A stretch of DNA of 64,000 nt from Lysobacteraceae bacterium P (GCA_005503055.1 SCOX01000001.1:62001-126000), one strand, 5' to 3'. Shown: positions 50,301-59,145, counted from the first letter of the stretch. The notes: a model not told the origin generated them from the sequence alone. Translations and numbers: made by a program.

Positions 50301-52268
50301 TCGGCGAACCGGTACGGCAGCCGCGCGCAGGAAACCATCGTGCGCGCGCCCGTGCTCGCCGAAGCGAGCCTGCCCCGCGTGCTCGCGCCGGGTGACCGGA
50401 GCAATGTCACGCTCGACGTGCAGAACTTCACCGGACGCGCCGGCGCGTTCAAGGTGCAGGTGACGAGCGAAGGCCCGATCGCGATCGACGAAGGCACCCG
50501 CACGGCACAGTTGGGTGCGGAAGCGAAGACCACCTACACCTTCCCGCTGCAGGCCCGTGCCGGTTACACCGTGGCGCAGGTGCGCGTGCGCGTCGAGGGC
50601 AACGGCTACCGGGTCGACCGCCACTACGATCTGCCGGTGCGTCCGGCCTGGCCATCGGTCGTGCGTGCGCGCACCCGTGTGGTGGATTCGCTCGACGCCA
50701 TCGCGCTCGACGACGCCCTGGCCGAAGGCCTGATGCCCGAATCGGTCAACGCGCGTCTGTCCGTCAGTGCACTCCCGCCGATTCCGTTCGCCACTGCGCT
50801 GCAAGGGGCACTCGAGTATCCGTACGGCTGCGCGGAGCAGACCACGAGCAAGGGCTTCGCCGCGCTGGAACTGGACGACGCCACGGCGAAGATGCTCGGT
50901 ACGAAGGGGCTGGATGCGGCCAAGCGGCGCGCGCGCATGGAAGGCGCGTTCGGCCGACTCGCTGCGATGCAGATCGGTTCGGGGCACTTCTCGATGTGGG
51001 GCGACGGCGACTACGTCAATCCGCTGATCACGCCTTACGTGGTCGAGTTCCTGCTCGATGCCCGCGATGCCGGTTTCGCCGTGCCCGATGCGATGCTGCA
51101 GAAGGCGTTGAAAGTTCTCAACGAAGACCTGCTTTCCGGTGGCGAGCCGTTCTTCGGATACGACCGGCGCGAGCATCTCAAGTTCGCCTACCAGGCTTAC
51201 GCCGGCTACGCGCTCGCCCGCGTCAACCGTGCGCCCCTGGGGACGCTGCGCGCGCTGTACGACAACGAGCGCAAGCAGAGCCTCACGGGGCTGCCGCTCG
51301 TGCATTTGGGTATAGCGCTATCGCTGCAAGGCGACAAGGCGCGCGGCGCGAAGGCCATCGCCGAAGGCTTCGCGCGCGATTCGGTGGACCGTCCGGAGTA
51401 TCTGGGCGACTACGGCAGCCGATTGCGCGACGACGCGCTGATGATCGCGCTCGTGCACGAACAGAAGCTGGCCAAGCCCGAGTTCGATGCGCGCGCGGTG
51501 GCGTTGGGTCGCGAGCTGGATGCGCGCCGCAACAGCGGCTGGCTCTGGCTGAGCACGCAGGAACAGGTGGCGATCGCACGCTTGGGCAAGGCGCTGATGG
51601 CCGAGCAGGGGAAGCATGTCTCGGGTGAGTGGACGGTCGGTGACGTGCGCGGCGAAGCCGGTCCGGCGCGACTGGTCGGACGCCTGTTCGACGCGGCGGC
51701 GATGGCGCGCGGGGTGAGTTTCACGCCGAAGGGCGAGCCGCCCCTTTACGCGAGTTTCGAGGTCGCCGGCGTGCCGCGCACCGCGCCGCCCCGCGATGCC
51801 TCGGTCATCGATATCGTTCGCAAGTACTACACCACCGACGGCAAGGAATGGACGGGTGGCTCGCTCGCCGAGGGCGACGCGCTGATCGTGCAGGTGAGCG
51901 TTCGCGCCAGTCGCGCGATGCCCGACGCGTTGCTGACCGATCTGCTGCCGGCGGGCCTGGAGATCGAGAACTTCAACCTCGGCGACGCCAAGCAGTGGGC
52001 GGGCGTGGTGATCGACGGAATCGAGCTGAGCGATCGCGACGACGCGGCACAAGTGCGCCACGAAGAGTTCCGCGACGATCGCTACGTCGCGGCGCTCAAG
52101 CTCGAGCTGGGCGACACCGCGCGCATCTTTTACCTGGCACGCGCGGTCACGCCGGGCACGTACACGGTGCCGCCGTCGCTGGTGGAGGACATGTATCGGC
52201 CCGAGCTTCGCGGCGTCGGCAAGGTCGCGCCTGCGACGCTGACGGTGGTGCAACCGGGAGCGAAGTGA
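47307..52268 (+). CDS. Alpha-2-macroglobulin lipoprotein (YfhM type)
   Basis: A 1653-residue periplasmic protease trap anchored by a lipoprotein signal (ALALCGC, lipid on the Cys). N-terminal MG domains lead to the bait region. The thioester motif is intact: YPYGCAEQTTSK, with Cys1175, and the following alpha/alpha toroid contains GSGHFSMWGDGDYVNPLITP. A C-terminal MG10-like domain ends the protein. Bacterial members covalently capture proteases that enter through wall damage. It is 121 bases before pbpC, its usual genomic partner. GGGGA precedes ATG 47307. Confidence 0.93.
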   Translation: MKRAAEGIVHARPVRWFAFVALAALALCGCRRDADGQLPAVSGEAIHAKAQAVAGFGLVAAYPDQKGDEQLAIALDFSRPLVGTQSFDELIAVTDKNGAVVKGSWVLSDDAKTLRFPHVDASRDYVVAIKAGLTAASGERLGQALSKQVYTGPLDPVVGFASQGSVLPARESRGLPVVSVNVPEVDVEFLRVREKDLPKFFAEYQRGGRRGSWELGSEYSEKTPLERLAEPVYVNRFVLGGKPNERVLTYLPLQDIKELQEPGLYFAVMKRTGEFQDRFETAFFTVSDLGLHVRAYKDTLFVHTASLLSGAATSGVELKVLDAKGETVFKGETDSHGNALLRYAIDAGHVLVARHGRDVSMLPFNQPALDLSEFAVSGREQAWFDVFAWSGRDLYRPGETVQLSALLRDQDGQPIVEKAGAKAGKTPQPLFLRYVQPDGKTFLETRLQPDAQGYVRHAQVIPLDAATGRWRAEFRTDPGSKDAVQGMTLRVEEFLPERLKLDLDAQPTLKPGEPLKLHVDGAYLYGAPAAGNRFTAKLAVVVDQHPLEQLPGWFFGDPTLVLPKEAADVIDTTLDAQGRLQQDIALPDEAKPTSTIAAIVTGSVFETGGRSVNRSLKRVLWPADALVGVRPLFDDKEGADANATVGFEIGRFASDAKPRAGQDLRVTLVREHRDYHWNHSDDGGWDYDFTRRYEDIETRNVKAGTAPIRVDFPVEWGDYRVDVFDPATKLTTRYPFTAGWSWNDDNRGLDARPDKVKLALDKTAYRAGDTLKVTLTPPHAGKGLLMVESDRMLYVQDIEVKAGSTFEIPVTKDWERHDVYVTALVFRGGSAPSKVTPARAVGVAFVPMDRRDRKVAVGLSVPKMMQPEHELPVTVSVPQLAGQEAFVTVAAVDVGILNITRFPVPDAAGHFFAQRRLGVDAYDVYGRVIESFEGGIAKIRFGGDMALDALPQARRPTAKVQTVDLFAGPVKLDAKGNARVRLNVPDFNGTLRVSALAYSANRYGSRAQETIVRAPVLAEASLPRVLAPGDRSNVTLDVQNFTGRAGAFKVQVTSEGPIAIDEGTRTAQLGAEAKTTYTFPLQARAGYTVAQVRVRVEGNGYRVDRHYDLPVRPAWPSVVRARTRVVDSLDAIALDDALAEGLMPESVNARLSVSALPPIPFATALQGALEYPYGCAEQTTSKGFAALELDDATAKMLGTKGLDAAKRRARMEGAFGRLAAMQIGSGHFSMWGDGDYVNPLITPYVVEFLLDARDAGFAVPDAMLQKALKVLNEDLLSGGEPFFGYDRREHLKFAYQAYAGYALARVNRAPLGTLRALYDNERKQSLTGLPLVHLGIALSLQGDKARGAKAIAEGFARDSVDRPEYLGDYGSRLRDDALMIALVHEQKLAKPEFDARAVALGRELDARRNSGWLWLSTQEQVAIARLGKALMAEQGKHVSGEWTVGDVRGEAGPARLVGRLFDAAAMARGVSFTPKGEPPLYASFEVAGVPRTAPPRDASVIDIVRKYYTTDGKEWTGGSLAEGDALIVQVSVRASRAMPDALLTDLLPAGLEIENFNLGDAKQWAGVVIDGIELSDRDDAAQVRHEEFRDDRYVAALKLELGDTARIFYLARAVTPGTYTVPPSLVEDMYRPELRGVGKVAPATLTVVQPGAK

Positions 52269-52389
52269 GGAAAGGCGAAGTGTCGCGAATCCCGTGCAGG
52301 CGTGGAACGCGTGGCGTCACCTCGGGGAAGGCCGTGGCCCATGCCATCGCGCGCTCCGGCGCCTGCACATCCTGTCGGGTTTCAATGGC

Positions 52390-54792
52390 ATGAAGACGCC
52401 GCCGCCCATCGATGGCGCGGCGTCGCGCACGCGGCGTCGCATCGGGCTGAGGACGACGCTCGCGGCATTGCTGTTGTTGATCGCCGCGATGTTGCTGGAC
52501 CTCGCGTTCCCGTTGCCGCTTCCCGACATGCGCGATCGCGGCGCCGTCGTCACGGCGGCCGACGGCACGCCGTTGCGTGCCTTCGCCGACGTCGGCGGCA
52601 TCTGGCGCTACGCGGTCGCGCCCGAGCAGGTCTCACCGCTGTACGTGCAGGCATTGCTCACCTACGAAGACCGCTGGTTTTGGCGGCACCCGGGCATCAA
52701 TCCGTTCGCCCTCGCACGCGCGGCCGGGCAGTGGGTTCGCAGCGGCCGCGTGGTGTCGGGGGGCTCGACGCTGACGATGCAGGTCGCGCGCATCCTCGAC
52801 ACGAACGCGTCGCGGGACGGAAGATCGTCCACGCGCAGCCCCGCACGAAAAGTGCGGCAGATGCTGCGTGCGTTGCAGCTGGAAGTGCATCTGTCCAAGC
52901 GCGAGATCCTCGCGCTGTACCTGAACCACGCGCCGTTCGGCGGCACGGTGGAAGGCGTGGAAGCGGCAAGCTGGGCCTACCTCGGCAAGCCTTCATCGCG
53001 CCTGTCGCACGCCGAGGCCGCGCTGCTGGCCGTGCTGCCGCAGTCGCCCAGTCGCCTGCGGCCGGATCGCGAGCCCGCACGCGCACGCATCGCGCGCGAC
53101 AAGGTGCTTGCGCGCATGCAGCAGCAGGGCGTGTGGTCGCGCGCGCAGGTGGACGATGCGCGCGTGGAGCCGGTCGTCGCGCGCTCGCTGCAGCCGCCGC
53201 GGTTCGCGCCGCTGCTCGCGCAGCGTCTGCGTTCGCAAAGGCCCGATGCGGTGCGGATAGTGTCCACCCTCGATCTCGACCTGCAGCGCACGCTGGAGGA
53301 TCGCGTCGCGGCGTACTTCTCCCAGTTGCCCGAACGCACGTCCGCCGCGCTGCTCGTGGTCGACAACGCGAAGCTGGAGGCGCGCGCGTACGTCGGGTCG
53401 GTGACATTCGCCGATGCGGCGCGGCTGGGTCATGTCGACATGGTGAAAGCATGGCGTTCTCCGGGTTCGACATTGAAGCCGTTCCTGTACGGACTCGCGC
53501 TCGACGATGGCTTGATTCATTCGGAAAGCCTGCTGGTCGATGCCCCCCAGGCATTTGGCGATTACCGGCCGGGTAATTTCGATGCAGCCTTCAACGGTCC
53601 GGTCGGTGCTGCGCAGGCGCTGCGACTGTCGCTCAACGTGCCGGCGGTGGATCTGCTCGACCGCGTTGGGCCGTCGCGTTTTTCCGCGCGTCTGTCGCAT
53701 GCCGGCATCCGTCTGCAATGGCCGCCCGGCGCGACGCCGAACCTGTCGATGATCCTCGGCGGTACCGGCGCGCGGCTCGAAGATCTGGTGGGCGCCTATG
53801 CCGCGCTCAACCGCGAGGGCGTCGCCGGGCGCGTGCGTTACATGTCCGAGGAGCCGCGCGTCGAACGGCGTCTGCTGTCGCCCGGTGCGGCGTGGATCGT
53901 GCGCGAGATGCTGGAGGCCAACCCGCGTCCGGGCACCAGCGCGGACACCTTCGACCCGCGCGGGCGTCCTCGCGTGGCGTGGAAGACCGGCACCAGCTAT
54001 GGGTTCCGCGACGCCTGGGCGCTGGGCGGCACGCGTCGCTACACGGTCGGCGTGTGGGTTGGCCGTCCGGACGGCACGCCGCTGCCGGGCCAGTACGGTG
54101 CCATCACCGCGCTGCCGCTGCTGTTCGAGGTGATCGACAGCCTGCCGAGGCAGCGCGCGGATGCGGCGCCACGTCCGCCGCCGGCCGGCGTTGCGAAGGT
54201 GGAGGTGTGTTGGCCGCTGGGCCTGCCGCCCGATCCCGCCGCTCCGCAGCTTTGCCGACAGCGCCGCGATGCCTGGACGCTGGACGGATCGGTGCCACCG
54301 ACCTTCGCCGAGCGCGACGCGCGCCTGTGGAGCGCCGGCGTGGAACGGTTCGAGGTGGACGCACGCAGCGGGCTGCGATTGTCCGCCGAATGCAGCAAGC
54401 CGCACGCGCGCGAATCACGCGAACTCGCGCGTTGGCCGGCGCTTGCTTCGCCGTGGCTGTCCGGCCAGGCACGTCAGGCGGCGCGTCTGCCGGCGCTTTC
54501 GCCCGATTGCGTGGTCGACGGCCGCGAGGCATCGCAGGAACTGCGCATCGAAGGCGTCGCCGACCGCGCGATGCTGGCGCCCGCGCCGGGCGGCGGTCAC
54601 GAGATCCGGCTGTCGTTGCGCGCACTGGGCGGGAACGCGCGCGTGCGTTGGCTGCTGGACGGCCGGATGATCGGCGAATCCAGCGGCGAGGGCGCATTCG
54701 TGCACGACTTCGGGGAGCCGGGCGAGCACACGCTCACCGCGCTGGCCGACAGTGGCGCTTGGTCGCGGCTGCGCTTCAGCGTGCTGCGCTGA
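52390..54792 (+). CDS. pbpC: Penicillin-binding protein 1C
   Basis: This 800-residue bifunctional peptidoglycan synthase has an N-terminal membrane helix (LRTTLAALLLLIAAMLLDLA). The GT51 glycosyltransferase domain shows LLTYEDRWFWRHPGINPFAL and GGSTLTMQVARIL. The transpeptidase domain has the active-site serine motif in SPGSTLKPFLYG and KTGTSYGFRDAW. A C-terminal BiPBP_C domain carries Cys residues and a beta sandwich. ATG 52390 gives MKTPPPIDGAA; an ATG at 52294 would add 32 residues. It follows the macroglobulin gene, as is common; the pair is thought to repair and defend the wall. Confidence 0.94.
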   Translation: MKTPPPIDGAASRTRRRIGLRTTLAALLLLIAAMLLDLAFPLPLPDMRDRGAVVTAADGTPLRAFADVGGIWRYAVAPEQVSPLYVQALLTYEDRWFWRHPGINPFALARAAGQWVRSGRVVSGGSTLTMQVARILDTNASRDGRSSTRSPARKVRQMLRALQLEVHLSKREILALYLNHAPFGGTVEGVEAASWAYLGKPSSRLSHAEAALLAVLPQSPSRLRPDREPARARIARDKVLARMQQQGVWSRAQVDDARVEPVVARSLQPPRFAPLLAQRLRSQRPDAVRIVSTLDLDLQRTLEDRVAAYFSQLPERTSAALLVVDNAKLEARAYVGSVTFADAARLGHVDMVKAWRSPGSTLKPFLYGLALDDGLIHSESLLVDAPQAFGDYRPGNFDAAFNGPVGAAQALRLSLNVPAVDLLDRVGPSRFSARLSHAGIRLQWPPGATPNLSMILGGTGARLEDLVGAYAALNREGVAGRVRYMSEEPRVERRLLSPGAAWIVREMLEANPRPGTSADTFDPRGRPRVAWKTGTSYGFRDAWALGGTRRYTVGVWVGRPDGTPLPGQYGAITALPLLFEVIDSLPRQRADAAPRPPPAGVAKVEVCWPLGLPPDPAAPQLCRQRRDAWTLDGSVPPTFAERDARLWSAGVERFEVDARSGLRLSAECSKPHARESRELARWPALASPWLSGQARQAARLPALSPDCVVDGREASQELRIEGVADRAMLAPAPGGGHEIRLSLRALGGNARVRWLLDGRMIGESSGEGAFVHDFGEPGEHTLTALADSGAWSRLRFSVLR

Positions 54793-54807
54793 TCGCCGTC
54801 GATCGCA

Positions 54808-55293
54808 TTAGAGGTGCTTGAGCTGCTCGAGCACGTGCTCGGCCGAGGACACGCGGAACTCGCCTGGCGCCTCGATGTTGAGCAGCTTCACCACGCCGTC
54901 GTCGGCATACAGCGCGAAGCGCTTGGCTCGGCGGCCCATGCCGTACGCGCTCGCATCCAGCTCCAGTCCGAGTGCGCGGGCGAAGTCGCCGTTGCCGTCG
55001 GCGAGCATCATCAGGCCTTCGGGCACGTTCTGGCTCTCGCCCCAGGCCTGCATCACGAACGGGTCGTTGACCGCCATGCAGGCCACTTCGATGCCCTGGC
55101 TGCGGAATTGCTCGTAGTGCTGCACGAACCCGGGCAGATGCTTTTCCGAACAGGTCGGTGTGAACGCACCGGGCACCGCGAACAGCACGATCCGGCGACT
55201 GTCGAACAGCGCGTTGGTATCGACGGTCTCGACGCCCTCGCGGATGCGCTGCAGCGGGACTTCGGGAATGCGTTCGCCGATCTGGATGGTCAT
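54808..55293 (-). CDS. Peroxiredoxin of the Prx5 type
   Basis: A 161-residue thiol peroxidase that reduces peroxides. The peroxidatic Cys48 sits in PGAFTPTCSEKHLPGFV, the diagnostic Prx5 motif. A second cysteine at 72 (VACMAVNDPFVM) is typical; resolution may use glutaredoxin or glutathione. No fused glutaredoxin domain is present. It is convergent with pbpC and divergent from the DnaJ-type gene. Confidence 0.93.
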   Translation of the reverse strand: MTIQIGERIPEVPLQRIREGVETVDTNALFDSRRIVLFAVPGAFTPTCSEKHLPGFVQHYEQFRSQGIEVACMAVNDPFVMQAWGESQNVPEGLMMLADGNGDFARALGLELDASAYGMGRRAKRFALYADDGVVKLLNIEAPGEFRVSSAEHVLEQLKHL

Positions 55294-55508
55294 GTCCGTT
55301 CCTGTGGAGAGTGCCTTAACGGATTCTAGACGGCGTCGGGGAAGTCCGCGTCAATACTGCGCTTGAAAGCCGCGCGCCGCGCGCCTATTTCCAGCAGCGG
55401 CGGCCCTTGCCGGGAGTCGCCGACGACTACCGCGGCTTGTCGTCGAGTGCGTTAACCTCCCGCCCTGCGCGACGATGCCGCGGGCCAGCTTTCCGGGACG
55501 GACCACAC

Positions 55509-56399
55509 ATGCAGTTCAAGGATTACTACGACACCCTGGGCGTGGAGCCCAGCGCCGGCGAAGCCGAGATCAAGACGGCCTATCGCCGGCTTGCCCGCAA
55601 GTACCACCCGGATGTCAGCAAGGAACCGGGCGCGGAAGAGAAGTTCAAGGCCGTCAACGAGGCCTACGAGGCGTTGCGCGATCCGCAGAAGCGCGCGGCG
55701 TACGATCAGTTGCGCGCGCGCGGGTATCGCCCCGGCGACGACGTGCAGCCGCCGCCGGGCGGCTTCGGCGGCAACGGTTATGGTGGCGCGGACTTCGAGG
55801 AGATCTTCGCCGGCGGCGGAGCGGGCGGCGGTTTCAGCGATTTCTTCGAGAGCCTGTTCGGCCGCGGCGGCGCCCAGCGCGGTCCGCAACCGCGCGGCGA
55901 CACGCGCGCCAAGCTCGCCGTCTCGCTGGAGACCGTGCACGAAGGCGGCAGCGTGCGCATCGCCGTCAACAACAAGACGCTGGACGTGCGCGTGCCCAAG
56001 GGCATCCGGCCGGGGCAGGTGATCCGGCTGGCCGGGCAGGGCACTCACGGCGATCTGCTCCTGGAGATCGAGTACGCCGCCAATCCGCAGTTCGAAGTGG
56101 ACGGGCGCAACGTGATCTACGTGCTGCCCATCGCGCCCTGGGAAGCGGCGCTGGGCGCGACGGTGAGCGTGCCGACCCTGGGCGGCGCGGTCGAACTGAA
56201 GATCCCGCCCAACTCCGAGGCCGGCCGCAAGTTGCGCCTGCGCGGACGTGGGCTGCCGAGCGACCCCACCGGCAAGCAACCGCCCGGCGATCAGATCGTC
56301 GAACTGGAAGTACTGGCGCCGCGCATTCACGACGATGCCCAGAGGGCGGCCTACGAGCGCATGCGCGAGGCCTTCGGCGACGACTGGCGCCGCGCGTAG
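55509..56399 (+). CDS. cbpA: DnaJ-type co-chaperone (CbpA-like)
   Basis: A 296-residue J-domain protein that stimulates DnaK. The J domain covers residues ~5-70 with the essential HPD at 33-35 (ARKYHPDVSKEP). It is followed by a Gly/Phe-rich linker (PPGGFGGNGYGGADFEEIF). Two C-terminal substrate-binding domains come next (VRVPKGIRPGQVIRLAGQG and APWEAALGATVSVPTLGG). There is no Cys-rich zinc region, so it is CbpA-type rather than classical DnaJ. ATG 55509 was chosen at the J-domain start; the open frame runs 34 codons upstream. Confidence 0.9.
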   Translation: MQFKDYYDTLGVEPSAGEAEIKTAYRRLARKYHPDVSKEPGAEEKFKAVNEAYEALRDPQKRAAYDQLRARGYRPGDDVQPPPGGFGGNGYGGADFEEIFAGGGAGGGFSDFFESLFGRGGAQRGPQPRGDTRAKLAVSLETVHEGGSVRIAVNNKTLDVRVPKGIRPGQVIRLAGQGTHGDLLLEIEYAANPQFEVDGRNVIYVLPIAPWEAALGATVSVPTLGGAVELKIPPNSEAGRKLRLRGRGLPSDPTGKQPPGDQIVELEVLAPRIHDDAQRAAYERMREAFGDDWRRA

Positions 56400-56509
56400 G
56401 CGGTACCGGACGTCAGGTGGGTGCCGAGGGACGTTTCGCGTCCGCGAGGCGCTCGCACTTTCGGATTATTCCGATGGGGCGCTGCGGATGTTTCTGATCC
56501 GATGCCCCC

Positions 56510-56632
56510 ATGAACTCTCAACCGCAATGGGGCGCACGCTGGCTGCGCAACGCGATCTGCTTCATGTGGGGCGTGTGCGGCGTCACCGCCGTGGCGATCC
56601 TGGTGGAAGCGATCGACCGGCTGTGGTTCTGA
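56510..56632 (+). CDS. Predicted 40-residue membrane peptide
   Basis: The frame ATG 56510 to TGA 56632 encodes MNSQPQWGARWLRNAICFMW and a single hydrophobic helix (CFMWGVCGVTAVAILVEAI) with two cysteines near its start, ending IDRLWF. The composition is protein-like and unlike the Arg/Gly shadows around it. The ribosome-binding site is weak. It lies between cbpA and the convergent pilH gene, which ends 13 bases later. No known family recognised. Confidence 0.45.
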   Translation: MNSQPQWGARWLRNAICFMWGVCGVTAVAILVEAIDRLWF

Positions 56633-56645
56633 CGCCGGCTGGGGT

Positions 56646-57011
56646 CTAGCGCTTCATCACCTGACCGATCACATCGGAAAGGTCGCCTTCGCTGAAGGGC
56701 TTGGTGAGATAGGCCTTGGCGCCCTGGCGCATGCCCCAGACGCGGTCCGTGTCCTGGTCCTTGGTGGTCACCAGGACGACCGGGATGTGCGAGGTGGTCG
56801 GATCGCGCGTGATCGAGCGCGTGGCCTGGAACCCGTTGAGGTTCGGCATCACCACGTCCATCAGGATCATGTCGGGCAGCTCGCGCTTGGCGGCCTCCAC
56901 GCCCGCAGCGCCGTCCTCGGCGGTGAGGGCTTCATGGCCGAGTTTCTCGACGATTCGCCGGATGCCCATGAGCTGCGACGGCGAGTCGTCGACGATGAGA
57001 ATGCGCGCCAT
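56646..57011 (-). CDS. pilH: Twitching-motility response regulator PilH
   Basis: A 121-residue single-domain receiver. The phospho-accepting Asp52 is in MILMDVVMPNLNGFQATR; the acidic pair DD (8-9), the Thr in VLVTTKDQDTDRVWG and the Lys in YLTKPF complete the receiver site. The segment MARILIVDDSPSQ ... TKDQDTDRVWGMRQGAKAYL is close to Pseudomonas PilH, which tunes type IV pilus chemosensing (Pil-Chp). The rest of that pathway is not in the window, so the gene stands alone here. Confidence 0.88.
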   Translation of the reverse strand: MARILIVDDSPSQLMGIRRIVEKLGHEALTAEDGAAGVEAAKRELPDMILMDVVMPNLNGFQATRSITRDPTTSHIPVVLVTTKDQDTDRVWGMRQGAKAYLTKPFSEGDLSDVIGQVMKR

Positions 57012-57101
57012 ATGTTTCCCCCTGAACGTGTGGCGATTGTAGCCAGCGCCGGGGTCCTCGCAACAGCGGGCAACGCGGGTTCCGCGCGCCCATTCCGTGC
57101 G

Positions 57102-58097
57102 TCAGATCACGACCAGCGTACGTCCGAGCGAGCCACCGGCCAACATCGTGGAAAACACGTCCGGCAATTGCGCCAGCCCGACCTCGCGCGTGCAGATGCG
57201 GTCGAGGTGGCGCGGCTTCCAGTCGTCGGCCAGGTGTTGCCATACGGCCAGCCGGATGTCGCGGGCGGTGCCAGCCGATGCGACGCCCAGCAGGGATACA
57301 CCGCGGATGATGAAGGGCATGACCGTGGCGTCGAGCTCGGCGGAGGCGGCCAACCCGGCGCTGGCGACGTTGCCGTAGGGCGTGGTCTGGGCGAGCAGGC
57401 TGGCGAGCATCGCCCCGCCGACGTTGTCCAGGCCGCCGCCGAACCGCGCCGATTCCATCGGACGCGTGGTCGCCAGCGCGTCGCGGCCCAACACCTGGGA
57501 GGCGCCGATCTGCTGCAGATACTCGGCGTTTTCGGGTTTGCCGCTGATTGCGTGCACCTCGAAGCCGGCGCGGCTGAAGATGTCCACCGCGAGCGAGCCC
57601 ACGCCGCCGGTCGCGCCGGTCACCGCCAACGGGCCCAGTTCGGGCGTCTGGCGGTTCTCTCGCAGGCGAAACAGCGCCAGCGCGGCGGTGAAGCCGGCCG
57701 TACCCAGGATCATGCTTTCGCGCAGACTCAGGCCCTTGGGCAGCGGGACCGCCCATTGCGATTCCAGGCGCGCGTACTGCGTGTAGCCGCCGTCGCGCGT
57801 TTCGCTTTGTCCGCTGCCGGTTACCAGCACTTCGTCGCCTTCGCGGAATTTCGCGTCGGTGGAAGCGACCACGTGACCGGCGACGTCGATACCGCCGACC
57901 AGTGGGAAGCGTCGCAGGATCTTGCCTTCGCCGGTGCCGGCGAGGGCGTCCTTGAAGTTGACCGACGAATAGGCGGTCTTGATCACCACCTCTCCAGGCG
58001 CGAGGTCGTCGAGGGCGATCTGTTCGACGCCGCTACGGTAGCCGCTGGCGTCGTTGTGGATGCGGAAGGCATTGAACGTGGACGGGATGGTCGACAT
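57102..58097 (-). CDS. acuI: Acrylyl-CoA reductase-type quinone oxidoreductase (AcuI/YhdH)
   Basis: A 331-residue NADPH-dependent medium-chain dehydrogenase/reductase. The AcuI/YhdH signature is clear: YSSVNFKDALAGTGEGKI near the N-terminus, GGIDVAGHVVAS, and the nucleotide-binding VTGATGGVGSLAVDIFSRAG. Members reduce acryloyl-CoA and related enoyl-CoAs, protecting the cell from reactive acrylyl groups. ATG 58097 has GAGG upstream; ATG 58130 is an alternative. It is flanked by unrelated housekeeping genes. Confidence 0.88.
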   Translation of the reverse strand: MSTIPSTFNAFRIHNDASGYRSGVEQIALDDLAPGEVVIKTAYSSVNFKDALAGTGEGKILRRFPLVGGIDVAGHVVASTDAKFREGDEVLVTGSGQSETRDGGYTQYARLESQWAVPLPKGLSLRESMILGTAGFTAALALFRLRENRQTPELGPLAVTGATGGVGSLAVDIFSRAGFEVHAISGKPENAEYLQQIGASQVLGRDALATTRPMESARFGGGLDNVGGAMLASLLAQTTPYGNVASAGLAASAELDATVMPFIIRGVSLLGVASAGTARDIRLAVWQHLADDWKPRHLDRICTREVGLAQLPDVFSTMLAGGSLGRTLVVI

Positions 58098-58161
58098 GGG
58101 GGCCTCGCTTGACGCGTTCGGATGCTTCATCCGGCGCGAAGGGCGGATACGGGTTCGGACG

Positions 58162-58461
58162 TCAGCCGATGATATCCGCGAAGAGGTCGCGCCATTGTGG
58201 GTTGGTGGATTCGACCAGCGCGATCTTCCAGATGCGCTTCCACGCCTTGAGCGTCGTCTCGCGAGCGATGGCGGATTCCATCGTCTCGTGGGGCTCGTAC
58301 CAGACTAAGTCGTGGATGCGATTGCGCCGAGTAAAGCCTTCGCCCTCGTCGTTCCTATGTTGCCAGGCACGTTTGACGAGGTCGGACGTCACGCCGATGT
58401 AGAGCGTTCCGCGTGGCCTGCTGGCAAGGAGATAGACACAGGGATTCCTTCGGCGCGCCAT
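58162..58461 (-). CDS. GIY-YIG nuclease-superfamily small protein
   Basis: A 99-residue single-domain protein of the UPF0213-like GIY-YIG group, DNA-cutting or structure-sensing folds of largely unknown role. Key features are CVYLLASRPRGTLYIGVTSD (the GIY-YIG motif as VYLL...YIG), the Arg in LVKRAWQHRN, and the Glu in ESAIARETTLKAWKR. ATG 58461 is preferred; ATG 58473 four codons upstream falls inside the palindromic repeat at 58469-58494, so the repeat may have altered the start. Such genes often appear beside these repeats in xanthomonads. Confidence 0.85.
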   Translation of the reverse strand: MARRRNPCVYLLASRPRGTLYIGVTSDLVKRAWQHRNDEGEGFTRRNRIHDLVWYEPHETMESAIARETTLKAWKRIWKIALVESTNPQWRDLFADIIG

Positions 58462-58468
58462 GTTGCTC

Positions 58469-58494
58469 GTCATTCCAGCGAAAGCTGGAATGAC
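58469..58494. repeat. Perfect GTCATTCCAGC hairpin at the start of the GIY-YIG gene
   Basis: GTCATTCCAGC, loop GAAA and GCTGGAATGAC form an 11-base perfect palindrome. It is the same family as the repeats at 16518-16719 and 33231-33331, and its left part supplies an alternative ATG for the GIY-YIG gene. Confidence 0.85.
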
Positions 58495-58540
58495 GGATTC
58501 TTCCGTCAGCAGATGCTTGCCCGGCGGGGAGCAATCGGAC

Positions 58541-59134
58541 TCACCGCATCGCTTTCCGCCGCTTCTCGTCCATCCACTTGTCCGCCTTCGCCGGCGTATA
58601 CGCTTTCATCCAGACGAGCATCGCGTCCAGGTCGTCGCCGTGCCACAGGTCCTCGCGCTGCTCCGGGTGCAGGAAGCGTTCGGCGACCATGCGGTCGAGC
58701 ATGCCCATCAGCGGTGTGTAGAAGCCTTCGACGTCGAAGAACGCGCACGGCTTGTCGCCGATGCCGAGCTGGCGCCAGGTCAGCATCTCGAACACCTCGT
58801 CCAGCGTGCCGAAGCCGCCGGGCAGGGCGACGAAACCGTCGGACAGGTCGAACATTCGCGACTTGCGTTCGTGCATTGAGCCGACAACCTCCAGCTTGGT
58901 AAGGCCCTTGTGCGCGACTTCCCAGTTGACCAGTTGCTCGGGAATCACGCCTATCACTTCGCCGCCGGCGTCGAGCACCGAATCGGCGACCACGCCCATC
59001 AGCCCGACGTTGCCGCCGCCGTATACCAGGGTGATGCCGTCCTTTGCCAGGCGCATGCCCAGCGCGATGGCGCGCTCGGTGTAGATCGGCTGGGAGCCGG
59101 AGTTGGAACCGCAGTAGACGCAGAGGGTTTTCAT
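58541..59134 (-). CDS. LOG-family cytokinin riboside phosphoribohydrolase-like protein
   Basis: A 197-residue Rossmann-fold protein of the TIGR00730/LOG family. It begins MKTLCVYCGSNSGSQPIYTE, and the nucleotide motifs are ITLVYGGGNVGLMGVVADS and the diagnostic FVALPGGFGTLDEVFEML. LOG enzymes cleave nucleoside monophosphates to base and ribose phosphate; some make cytokinins, others act in nucleotide housekeeping. ATG 59134 is chosen; the open frame extends far upstream through a repeat. Bacterial physiological substrate is not settled by sequence. Confidence 0.9.
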   Translation of the reverse strand: MKTLCVYCGSNSGSQPIYTERAIALGMRLAKDGITLVYGGGNVGLMGVVADSVLDAGGEVIGVIPEQLVNWEVAHKGLTKLEVVGSMHERKSRMFDLSDGFVALPGGFGTLDEVFEMLTWRQLGIGDKPCAFFDVEGFYTPLMGMLDRMVAERFLHPEQREDLWHGDDLDAMLVWMKAYTPAKADKWMDEKRRKAMR

Positions 59135-59145
59135 GGTTGGAGCCG

